11,930 bases of DNA from Spirochaetaceae bacterium. GTDB taxonomy: Bacteria > Spirochaetota > Spirochaetia > B11-G9. How positions within the stretch are numbered: the stretch's first letter is position 1; every line of letters begins with the position of its first letter. The position numbers and the translations under genes were made by a program. The stretch is from positions 1 to 11,930 of the forward strand of contig JAUVLL010000060.1 of assembly GCA_030600745.1 (NCBI GenBank), written 5' to 3'. Shown here piece by piece: positions 1 through 6,661 of the stretch. The notes under the pieces were generated by a model that was given only the letters and a program-made list of their open reading frames with translations, did not search any database and had not been told where the DNA came from.

Positions 1-2049
1 ACTTTTAAAAGGGTAGATTTTGAAAGTGGAGAAGAACGTCATATCTATCATGGAAATGACGGGACATCAATGCCATGGAATGATACAGCTCAGCTTGATT
101 ATCTAAATCCTGAGGCCAGAGAAGCAGTAATTCAAACAATCCTTCATGTTGCCAGAAATTTTCCAGTTATCAGATTCGATGCAGCCATGACTCTGGCAAA
201 AAAACATATACAAAGATTATGGTTTCCGGAACCAGGTTCCGGTGGCGATATTCCAACAAGATCTGAGCGGGGGCTAAGCAGATCCGAGTTTAACAAGGCT
301 ATCCCTATTGAGTTCTGGAGAGAAGTTGTGGATCGAATACAGGAGGAAGCTCCTGATACACTTTTACTGGCGGAAGCCTTTTGGATGATGGAAGGCTACT
401 TCGTAAAGAATCTTGGAATGCACCGGGTCTACAACAGTGCCTTCATGAATATGCTGAAAATGGAAGAAAATCATAAGTATAAAAATACAATAAAAAATAC
501 GCTTATCTTTGAACCGGAGATACTTAAAAGATTTGTAAACTTTATGAACAACCCGGATGAAGATACAGCCGCAGAACAGTTTGGAATGGGAGATAAGTAC
601 TTCGGCATTTGTACCATGATGATTACTATGCCTGGATTACCAATGATTGGGCATGGCCAAATTGAAGGATACAAGGAGAAATATGGTATGGAGTACAGAA
701 AAGCCTACCACAATGAGATTCCTGATACCGGATTTGTAAGGCGCCATGAAAAAGAGATTTTCCCACTCATTAAAAAAAGGTACCTATTCTCAGAATCAGA
801 GAATTTCAACCTGTACGATATGTTTAACTATCAGGGCAATGTTGATGAAAATGTGTTTGCCTGGTCTAACAGTAAGGGCAATGAGTATATCCTTGTTTTT
901 TATAATAACAGCTATAACCCGGCAGACGGATGGATCAGGACACCCGCTCCAAAATCAAATCAACCGGAAATAAATATTGGCATTGCTCTGGAACTGCAGA
1001 ACAATTCAGTAAATTACTGCATTTTCAGGGAACAGAGATCCGATCTGATGTTCATAAGAAATTCAAAACAGATACATGAAAGTGGTATATATCTTCACTT
1101 GAACGGTTATGAGAGCCAGATTTTCATGGATTTCAGAGAGGTATACAATGAAAACGGCCAATGGGGGAAACTAGCCTCAGAACTTAATGGTCAGGGTACA
1201 AAGGATATTAACAGAGCGCTCCGCAGTCTTAATCTTAAACCTGCTGCAACCAGGCTCTTTGATATATTTCAACCTTCTCTTACAGATGGCCTAAAGAGTT
1301 TTGTATTGGATAAGGAGACTGATAATACTTCCTTTAAAGATAAACTGCACAAATTGTATTTACTCTTCCTGTCGGAACTTGAATCCTCTCTTAATATAGA
1401 TAAGCAGTCAAAAGAAAATGTAGATTCACTTTTCATACAGACATTACAAACCATAGAATCCTTAAAGCAGATGTATCACCGGGAAGATGAAGTAAAACCC
1501 CGGTGGCTGGAATATATTTTCAGAGGTTTCGGTATGATGCCTGAAGTGTGGACACTATTACTTGACTGGATCATATTTTTTCCTCTGACTAAACTAAAAT
1601 TAGAATCTGAAAAGAATAATGATAAACTTTTCAACATGAAGCTGATAGAACTAATGGAGGACCTCAATCCGGATCGTAATATAAGACATTCACTTACAAA
1701 AGCAGGGGTAGAAGAATCCAATTTCTATGAATTACTTAAATTTGCTCTAATGATTCCTGCACATAAAGAATCAGTCTCCAATTTTCCAATACTGGAAAAT
1801 TATATTAATCATCCAATTGTCTCAGAACTGATTGGTAGAAACTACCATGAAGGAATAGAGTGGTTTGGCCGGGAACCATTCCAGTTATTTTCATGGTGGA
1901 TTTTTACCCTTGAAGCTTTGAAATTGATCGCAAACAATGTAAACTTAAATCAAATTGAAGATATTTTTGAAACTATTCTCCAGTGGCTTAAAGGAGAAGA
2001 AACCTCTGAATGTCAAATTGAACAACTTTTAAACAGTGTAAGGAAATAA
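1..2049 (+). CDS. GH13 alpha-amylase-family glycoside hydrolase, 5'-truncated
   Basis: The reading frame is open from base 1, so the start lies outside the window; 682 codons to TAA are visible. It is a retaining glycoside hydrolase acting on alpha-glucans or related saccharides. Seen: the nucleophile motif IRFDAAM (Asp codon at 178-180), the acid/base motif LLAEAF (Glu at 373-375) and the third carboxylate in NNPDE (Asp at 556-558). All three catalytic carboxylates are therefore present, but the usual NHD of GH13 region IV reads NPD. A conserved-looking GHGQIEGY stretch follows at about 649-672. After the barrel comes a beta-rich part (about 780-1150) and then roughly 300 helix-rich residues I do not recognise. 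The upstream barrel strands with region I are missing. The stop overlaps the ATG of the next gene, indicating translational coupling. From memory, long GH13 proteins with NPDE exist as a subgroup; the substrate cannot be told. Confidence 0.88.
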   Translation, partial: TFKRVDFESGEERHIYHGNDGTSMPWNDTAQLDYLNPEAREAVIQTILHVARNFPVIRFDAAMTLAKKHIQRLWFPEPGSGGDIPTRSERGLSRSEFNKAIPIEFWREVVDRIQEEAPDTLLLAEAFWMMEGYFVKNLGMHRVYNSAFMNMLKMEENHKYKNTIKNTLIFEPEILKRFVNFMNNPDEDTAAEQFGMGDKYFGICTMMITMPGLPMIGHGQIEGYKEKYGMEYRKAYHNEIPDTGFVRRHEKEIFPLIKKRYLFSESENFNLYDMFNYQGNVDENVFAWSNSKGNEYILVFYNNSYNPADGWIRTPAPKSNQPEINIGIALELQNNSVNYCIFREQRSDLMFIRNSKQIHESGIYLHLNGYESQIFMDFREVYNENGQWGKLASELNGQGTKDINRALRSLNLKPAATRLFDIFQPSLTDGLKSFVLDKETDNTSFKDKLHKLYLLFLSELESSLNIDKQSKENVDSLFIQTLQTIESLKQMYHREDEVKPRWLEYIFRGFGMMPEVWTLLLDWIIFFPLTKLKLESEKNNDKLFNMKLIELMEDLNPDRNIRHSLTKAGVEESNFYELLKFALMIPAHKESVSNFPILENYINHPIVSELIGRNYHEGIEWFGREPFQLFSWWIFTLEALKLIANNVNLNQIEDIFETILQWLKGEETSECQIEQLLNSVRK

Positions 2050-2699
2050 TGAAACAAAAAATACTTATAACCGGGATTAATTCTGAACTAAAAACCAGGC
2101 TTACCAGAATGTTTATTAATGGTGGCCACACAGTTGCCGTCACTGTAAATCCTCATAGCAAAAAAAAAGATAAGGGAACTAACGATTTTTTTGAAATACC
2201 ATGGAACAATCGATCTCCTTTATCGGCTAAAGACATAATCCTGGAATGTCAGAACAGAATGGAAGGTTTTGATAACGCATTGACTATTTTTTCGCTGGAG
2301 CAGAATAATAGTCCCATCCATGAAATTTCAACAGCAAAAATTGAAAGTGCAATAGATTCAAGTTTAAAAGGAAATCTTTATATTTTAAAAGAAATTATCC
2401 TCTATTTTCAAAAAAAAGGATCAGGTAATATTTCTCTTGTACACGACATTGAACAAAGTGAAATCCCTGCACCCCTTTATGCAGTAGAAGCCGGAGGGTT
2501 ATCAGCACTGACCATGTCCCTTTTTGCATCTTACCAGAGTGAAAAGCTTACCATTAATTCTTACAAATCAAATTCAGGAGAGTTGGATAACTATGCTGAA
2601 TATATTTATAAAAATATTAATGAAAGAACAAAACCAGTCCATGGAAAAACATTCAAATTCCAAAGCAAGGGAAGACCTTTCCCTTTTTCCCTCTCTTGA
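2049..2699 (+). CDS. Degenerate short-chain dehydrogenase/reductase-like protein
   Basis: 216 residues with an N-terminal Rossmann-like beta-alpha start (KILITGINSELKTRL) that resembles the SDR TGxxxGxG nucleotide loop but lacks its second and third glycines. The SDR active-site helix is recognisable as LYAVEAGGLSALT (Tyr144 to Thr155). The YxxxK lysine position is Ala148, and the catalytic serine region (GNISLVHDI) has no clear NISS motif. The fold is therefore probably SDR while normal NAD(P)H oxidoreductase chemistry is doubtful; it may be a structural or ligand-binding homologue. Its ATG overlaps the TAA of the GH13 gene by one base, so the two are almost certainly co-translated and may share a pathway or complex. 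Length is slightly below the roughly 250 usual for SDRs, mostly from a short C-terminus. A hairpin followed by five T lies in the last codons. Confidence 0.75.
   Translation: MKQKILITGINSELKTRLTRMFINGGHTVAVTVNPHSKKKDKGTNDFFEIPWNNRSPLSAKDIILECQNRMEGFDNALTIFSLEQNNSPIHEISTAKIESAIDSSLKGNLYILKEIILYFQKKGSGNISLVHDIEQSEIPAPLYAVEAGGLSALTMSLFASYQSEKLTINSYKSNSGELDNYAEYIYKNINERTKPVHGKTFKFQSKGRPFPFSLS
2667..2688 (+). terminator. Possible intrinsic terminator or attenuator inside the 3' end of the SDR-like gene
   Basis: AAGGGAA (2667-2673), loop GACCT, then TTCCCTT (2679-2685): a perfect 7-bp stem with a 5-base loop, running into a five-T tract (2684-2688) and further pyrimidines. It overlaps the last codons of the SDR-like gene, 44 bases before the symporter ATG. 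Only three G-C pairs and a short T-run make it a weak terminator; it may reduce read-through rather than stop it. Confidence 0.35.
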
Positions 2700-2731
2700 T
2701 TCTAAAATCTTATTGATGTATTGTTTTAGCC

Positions 2732-3964
2732 ATGAAAATATGGTTAAAATATCTACTGGGAATAACAATTGGTATAATACTGGGCACCTTCATATCACCG
2801 GAGAACATAGTATTTAGAGATATTCTCAAGTTTCTAACAGAATTAACAATAAATATCGGCCGCTATACTGTATTCCCCCTTGTATTTTTCGGAATTGGTT
2901 ATGGTACATTTAAACTGAAGCAGGAAAAGCGTATAACAGCGGTATATTTAAAAATGATTGCAGCCATCGCTATTTCCAGTACACTTCTTGTACTAATTGC
3001 TACAGGGATTGTTCTGCTTTTTTCTCCCGATAGAATTCCAATTATCATTGAAAATCAAATCAGCTATAGTTTCCCCGGGTACAGGGATATCCTTAAATCA
3101 GTTTTTCCAATGAGCCTCTTTCAGATTTTTACTGAAAATAATAATTTTCTGCTTCCTGTAACATTTCTTGGATTTTTTCTCGGTCTTAATTTTTCCTTCG
3201 ATAAAGTAAAGACAAGACCCGCTTACCAGCTTTTCGATGCAATGTCCAGAATACTGTATCATATTGGAAATTTTATTGTTGAAATACTTGGTTTTGGAAT
3301 GATAATACTGGCAGCAAACTTTACAATTCAGATAATCCACGCACCTCAGCTTATCCTTTTTTATCAGCTGATAATTCTTCTTACCATCAATACAGTTATA
3401 ATTATTATTGGTGTATACCCTGCTTTTATTTACTTTCTTGGAGGAAAACAGAACCCATATAAGATATTGTACGCCATCATGGCTCCTTCACTTGCAGCAG
3501 CAGCCTCAGGTAATAGTTATTTTACACTGACAAGTCTGATATTACATTTAAAGGAAAATCTTGGAGTACCCAGAAAGATCGGCTCATCCACACTTCCCTT
3601 TTTTACACTCTTTGGAAAAGCAGGTACTGCGGCAGTAACCAGTATTACATTTTTTCTGATTCTTAAGTCATACTCAAGTCTCTCAATCAGTCCCGGCGGT
3701 ATACTCTGGATTATGTTGTTTAGTATGCTGACCTCATTTTTAGCCGGCTCTGTTCCGGGTATAGGAGTTCTGGTTTCTCTTGCTGTTATGTGCAAACTTT
3801 ACGGAAAAGGAATAGAAGAAGGCTTTTTAATTATCGGATCTATCGCTCCGGTTCTGGTAAGCTTCAGTGTACTGATTGATACTGTTACAGCCGGAGTCTC
3901 CACATACCTGATCACCTATCATGAAAAGGGTAATAAGGAGATTCCAATAAAAGATTTTATCTGA
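2732..3964 (+). CDS. Divergent dicarboxylate/amino acid:cation symporter (DAACS family)
   Basis: 410 residues, very hydrophobic, with about eight membrane segments and the two re-entrant-loop regions expected of the DAACS (glutamate/C4-dicarboxylate, GltP/SdcS) fold. Seen: a small-residue hairpin-1 region AAAASGNSYFTL followed by SSTLPFFTLFGKAGTAAVTS, which sits where the family has TLP...NMDGT. The motif NMDGT reads GKAGT (residues 295-299). In the last helix only one of the usual charged residues remains (LIDTVTAG, Asp383). The residues known in archaeal GltPh to bind sodium and the amino-acid substrate appear replaced, so the substrate and coupling ion are unclear. The ATG at 2732 is the only sensible start, because an in-frame TGA lies at 2714, but no clear Shine-Dalgarno precedes it. 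It follows the SDR-like gene by 32 bases and may be co-transcribed. Convergent with the next gene, 19 bases away. Confidence 0.8.
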   Translation: MKIWLKYLLGITIGIILGTFISPENIVFRDILKFLTELTINIGRYTVFPLVFFGIGYGTFKLKQEKRITAVYLKMIAAIAISSTLLVLIATGIVLLFSPDRIPIIIENQISYSFPGYRDILKSVFPMSLFQIFTENNNFLLPVTFLGFFLGLNFSFDKVKTRPAYQLFDAMSRILYHIGNFIVEILGFGMIILAANFTIQIIHAPQLILFYQLIILLTINTVIIIIGVYPAFIYFLGGKQNPYKILYAIMAPSLAAAASGNSYFTLTSLILHLKENLGVPRKIGSSTLPFFTLFGKAGTAAVTSITFFLILKSYSSLSISPGGILWIMLFSMLTSFLAGSVPGIGVLVSLAVMCKLYGKGIEEGFLIIGSIAPVLVSFSVLIDTVTAGVSTYLITYHEKGNKEIPIKDFI

Positions 3965-3983
3965 TTGCGTAGGGACAGTCACC

Positions 3984-4667
3984 CTAAAACACCAGGGTTT
4001 CCACCATATATCGGATAATCTTACCCTTTGGCTCATTAATTTCCTTCTCAATTACAAACACAAGGCCATCTTCAGAAGGGGTAAAAACTACCTGCTTGAT
4101 TCGATAGCCTGTTACATCTTTCCTTTTGTAATCCGGCAATCCTATTGTGTAGGTTCTTGTCCTTTCCATTTTATCTGTAACGGCCAGGTTAATATGGAAC
4201 GATGAACTGACATTATCATTGGAAACAAATTTTTTCTGTATCAATGTTACGATATAGGCATCTCCTTTATAGAAATCCCTGAATTCTAGTCTTTCTTTAG
4301 GTTCTGCACCATTTACAAGCAAATAGACAACACGCCCTGTTGCTATATGATTAATTCCCGTTTTTTTAATGATAGTCAGGGAATCTTCCAGTATAGTAAA
4401 AAGAGCACCAAGTCCTTCCTGACCTGGCAGGATATCATCAGAAAATGTTCTGCTAAGGAGACCATCTTTTATATAGTCATTTTTAGAAACGTCTACTATA
4501 AAGGTTTCGGCATAGGCTTCTGAATTTTTAGAACTGATTCCATACTGTCCAAACATAAAATACTTTGAATTACTGGAAAATCCCAGATTGATATATTGCG
4601 CAATATCTCCGGAAAAAATAAAAGAAGTACACAGGAAAAATACCACTGCTGTTATTAGTTTCTTCAT
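3984..4667 (-). CDS. Secreted protein, DUF2259-like
   Basis: 227 residues with a clear signal peptide: MKK, a hydrophobic core (LITAVVFFLCTSFIF) and likely cleavage after about residue 19 (FIFS-GD). No cysteine follows the cleavage region, so it is not an obvious lipoprotein. The mature part is soluble and beta-rich, starting with repeated Phe/Tyr/Gly strands (NLGFSSNSKYFMFGQYGI). The phrase about 'sufficiently native' N-terminal repeats and a predicted-secreted label match what I remember of DUF2259, a family of predicted secreted proteins found mainly in spirochaetes; function unknown. The start is well supported by GGGAGG (complement of 4676-4681), eight bases before the ATG. It is divergent from the next membrane protein. 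Family assignment is from memory; the secretion call is direct. Confidence 0.72.
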   Translation of the reverse strand: MKKLITAVVFFLCTSFIFSGDIAQYINLGFSSNSKYFMFGQYGISSKNSEAYAETFIVDVSKNDYIKDGLLSRTFSDDILPGQEGLGALFTILEDSLTIIKKTGINHIATGRVVYLLVNGAEPKERLEFRDFYKGDAYIVTLIQKKFVSNDNVSSSFHINLAVTDKMERTRTYTIGLPDYKRKDVTGYRIKQVVFTPSEDGLVFVIEKEINEPKGKIIRYMVETLVF

Positions 4668-4675
4668 TATGAGAT

Positions 4676-4681
4676 CCTCCC
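4676..4681 (-). promoter_or_regulatory. Strong ribosome binding site of the secreted protein
   Basis: The minus strand reads GGGAGG followed by eight bases and ATG (4667-4665). It fixes the start of the signal-peptide gene. Confidence 0.8.
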
Positions 4682-4769
4682 AGTAGTAAGTATCGAAAGA
4701 AATATACCACTGCTATAGTAATTTTTATAATTCTCTACATAATTAAATAATATGAAGTAATTAAATATA

Positions 4770-4798
4770 AAAATATGCAGAAAATAAACACATCGCAA
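4770..4798 (-). promoter_or_regulatory. Candidate sigma70-type promoter for the secreted protein gene
   Basis: On the minus strand TTGCGA (complement of 4793-4798), a 17-base spacer, then TATTTT (complement of 4770-4775). The match is partial and the region is very AT-rich, so other -10 sites nearer the gene are possible. It would give a leader of about 95 bases. Confidence 0.3.
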
Positions 4799-4813
4799 AA
4801 GCCTCTAGTTCCT

Positions 4814-4843
4814 TTGACCTTTTTCTGTTTTTTTGTTTAATAT
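4814..4843 (+). promoter_or_regulatory. Candidate promoter placing the transcript start at the ATG
   Basis: TTGACC (4814-4819; five of six match the first bases TTGAC of the consensus) and TAATAT (4838-4843; four of six) are separated by 18 bases. Transcription would begin near 4850, which is the first base of the start codon. There is no Shine-Dalgarno between this site and the ATG. Confidence 0.4.
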
Positions 4844-4849
4844 AGAATT

Positions 4850-5653
4850 ATGAGACGAATACGTTCCTGTATGACCCAAACTGCTATCTATCTGTCTCTT
4901 TTTATGATTATTATAAATGCAATCGTTATTATATTTTTTCACTGGGAGATACAAAAAAACAACCTCCCTGATGTGTTTTATAATCTGACGGGAAACTATT
5001 CTCCCCTTTCAGTTTTGTATCTAATTTTCATTAAGGTCATTTTTGCATTTACGGCAGGTTTAATCTTAAAAAATCTGTTCCAAAAGATCGCTTCACCAGA
5101 AATATTCTTCTTTAGTCTGGCTATTTTCAGCCTCTCATTTACTTCCTTACGCAGCTTACTCCTAATTGAAAGTTTTCTGACCTATCCTATTCATTTATCT
5201 GAGACTATTACAAGAGCTGTGTATTTTGGAAAATTCATTACTGTACTCTGCCTGTTTACCTCAGGTCTTTTCTCCACAGGAATATCATTTCAAAAACAGA
5301 AGTCATTGATTCTATTAATAACACTAATCTCATTTACACTTTCAGTTATTATACCTATAGACCTCTTTGAAACAAATACTATTCTTTTAAAAGGAAATGG
5401 TTCAGAGTATGGCATGAATATTGTTATTATCCTTCTGCAGATATTTGCGGTATTGAATTTTATTGCAGGTGCAGTAAAAAACAATAATTATGATTATTTA
5501 TTTCTGGCAGCCGGTGTAGGGATGGCCGCTGTCGGAAACGAACTTCTTTTTACATTGATCCCGGGATGGATAAGCATTGGAGGTATTCTATTACTAATAT
5601 CAGGAACAGTGTTGTTCAGTTATAAAATACATAAAATATATCAATGGACATAA
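4850..5653 (+). CDS. Polytopic membrane protein of unknown function, about eight helices
   Basis: 267 residues, almost entirely membrane-embedded. Hydrophobic segments lie at roughly residues 10-31, 53-76, 84-105, 125-147, 152-172, 188-210, 215-235 and 239-260, with short loops and no soluble domain. A short basic N-terminus (MRRIRS) and a final charged KIHKIYQWT suggest both ends are cytoplasmic, which fits an even helix count. I recognise no family motif. Charged residues within the membrane region are few (NELLF near the end, ESF in the middle), which argues against a classical ion-coupled transporter. No Shine-Dalgarno precedes ATG 4850; an internal ATG at 4871 (MTQTAIY) is the alternative start and also lacks one. 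It is divergent from the secreted-protein gene and convergent with the kinase-like gene two bases away. The ORF call is firm, the function unknown. Confidence 0.78.
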   Translation: MRRIRSCMTQTAIYLSLFMIIINAIVIIFFHWEIQKNNLPDVFYNLTGNYSPLSVLYLIFIKVIFAFTAGLILKNLFQKIASPEIFFFSLAIFSLSFTSLRSLLLIESFLTYPIHLSETITRAVYFGKFITVLCLFTSGLFSTGISFQKQKSLILLITLISFTLSVIIPIDLFETNTILLKGNGSEYGMNIVIILLQIFAVLNFIAGAVKNNNYDYLFLAAGVGMAAVGNELLFTLIPGWISIGGILLLISGTVLFSYKIHKIYQWT

Positions 5654-5655
5654 TA

Positions 5656-6261
5656 CTACATAATCAGTGTTGCCACAAAACCGGTTCCAACAGGAATCAG
5701 CATATTATCAAGATCACCCGAGGGAAGTACTTCAATTAATGTAGTTGAAACCGCAATAATAACCGCAACTCTTACTGAACCCGAAACAGCCAGAGTAGTA
5801 AGAAATACTGATACTAAACAAGCGCAGGAACCTGCATATGATTTACCACCTGTAAAAGGAATAGTTACCCGGCCAAAAAGCTTCCCAAAAAGGGAGGAAA
5901 AACCGTCTCCAAATGCCAGTGCATAGATTGCAACTGCCGCCGCGGGTTCCGGATAGAGCATCAATGCCATCATAGTACCAATTGCAAGGGTAACAGGACC
6001 AAAAACAAAACCTTTATCCCTGCTTCGTGATGCTGCCGAAGTAATTCTTGAAATAAAAACAAGTTCCACCCCTCTCATCCTCATAAATTCAGAATAAGAA
6101 TAAAGTAATAACCCTGCAACCAGAGCACTAAATGTGAGAGTAATATTATACCTGGCCAGTAACGGAACAAAGGCCACCATCATATGAATAGACTTTCTTA
6201 CAATTTCAGTCTGTATTTCTTTTAGTGATGCAGAGCAATCAAGCACAGCAGCATCGGACAT
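5656..6261 (-). CDS. Dolichol/phytol kinase-like membrane protein (CTP-dependent lipid kinase family)
   Basis: 201 residues with about six membrane segments. It shows the order of motifs typical of the SEC59/DGK1/VTE5-type polyprenol, diacylglycerol and phytol kinases. These are an N-terminal EIVRKSIHMM (residues 19-28), a small-residue segment LAFGDGFSSLFGKLFG (115-130), GGKSYAGS (138-145) and, near the C-terminus, LDNMLIPV (184-191). The family transfers phosphate from CTP or another nucleotide to a membrane alcohol or diacylglycerol and is related in fold to CDP-diacylglycerol synthase, so annotation as phosphatidate cytidylyltransferase is common. The exact lipid substrate cannot be read from sequence. 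The start is supported by AGGTGG (complement of 6269-6274), seven bases before the ATG. No partner gene of lipid metabolism is adjacent; it is transcribed alone, away from the SPFH operon. Confidence 0.8.
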   Translation of the reverse strand: MSDAAVLDCSASLKEIQTEIVRKSIHMMVAFVPLLARYNITLTFSALVAGLLLYSYSEFMRMRGVELVFISRITSAASRSRDKGFVFGPVTLAIGTMMALMLYPEPAAAVAIYALAFGDGFSSLFGKLFGRVTIPFTGGKSYAGSCACLVSVFLTTLAVSGSVRVAVIIAVSTTLIEVLPSGDLDNMLIPVGTGFVATLIM

Positions 6262-6459
6262 AAATTAACCACCTGATTTTTTCTATAATCAGTATTTAAG
6301 CTGCAATAAATATGCCAACTATTCATATTTAAAATATTTATCTAAGTACTTACAGTAAAAGCAATTAGATAATGTAAAATATCAATATATCAGATTAAGT
6401 TAAAGCTGTTATGTTTTTTCATACATTTATTTTCATAATATACTATAACTAATTCATTT

Positions 6460-6477
6460 ATCAGTTATCAAACTGAT
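6460..6477. repeat. Inverted repeat ATCAGTT-N4-AACTGAT
   Basis: Perfect 7-bp arms at 6460-6466 and 6471-6477 with a 4-base loop. No T-run follows on either strand, so it is more like an operator or small hairpin than an intrinsic terminator. Confidence 0.5.
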
Positions 6478-6530
6478 TTGTGCTTAGTATAACAACAGCT
6501 CTCTCTTCTCCTATTCCTATACCTTTTATT

Positions 6531-6549
6531 CATTATTTATTTAATAATG
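6531..6549. repeat. Inverted repeat CATTATT-N5-AATAATG
   Basis: Perfect 7-bp arms at 6531-6537 and 6543-6549 around a 5-base loop. Pure A/T except the outer pair, so the hairpin would be weak as RNA. Confidence 0.4.
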
Positions 6550-6563
6550 TAAGTAATATGTGT

Positions 6564-6584
6564 ACTTTTATCAATAATAAAAGT
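6564..6584. repeat. Inverted repeat ACTTTTAT-N5-ATAAAAGT
   Basis: Perfect 8-bp arms at 6564-6571 and 6577-6584 around CAATA. It ends 28 bases before the candidate -35 of the SPFH operon, a position where an activator or repressor could bind. Confidence 0.5.
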
Positions 6585-6612
6585 GGAAGTGCTTAATAGA
6601 AACATTAATATA

Positions 6613-6641
6613 TTGCAGTATAAGCTTATAATTATTATACT
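6613..6641 (+). promoter_or_regulatory. Candidate promoter of the SPFH-DUF401 operon
   Basis: TTGCAG (6613-6618), a 17-base spacer and TATACT (6636-6641, five of six to TATAAT). Transcription would begin near 6648, just before the ribosome site AAGGAG (6650-6655), giving a leader of only about 14 bases. A perfect TATAAT also occurs at 6627-6632, but without a good -35. Confidence 0.4.
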
Positions 6642-6661
6642 AGCCGGGTAAGGAGAAAACA

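Larger units (their letters stand above)
6262..6661. other. 400-base AT-rich intergenic region between divergent genes
   Basis: Separates the kinase-like gene (minus) from the SPFH operon (plus). I find no ORF with a start and ribosome site, and no tRNA-like fold. It contains the kinase gene's ribosome site at its left end, three perfect inverted repeats (6460-6477, 6531-6549, 6564-6584) and a candidate promoter at 6613-6641. The rest is featureless A/T-rich sequence. Confidence 0.7.

Noticed and set aside
3970..3998. Two overlapping 5-bp inverted repeats (TAGGG/CCCTA and ACCCT/AGGGT) between the symporter and the secreted-protein gene
   Set aside because: Arms are too short, they compete with each other, and no T-run follows; chance is a sufficient explanation.
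6262..6661. Small RNA, riboswitch or tRNA in the 400-base intergenic region
   Set aside because: Apart from short inverted repeats there is no cloverleaf, no G/C-rich multi-stem fold and no recognisable riboswitch core.
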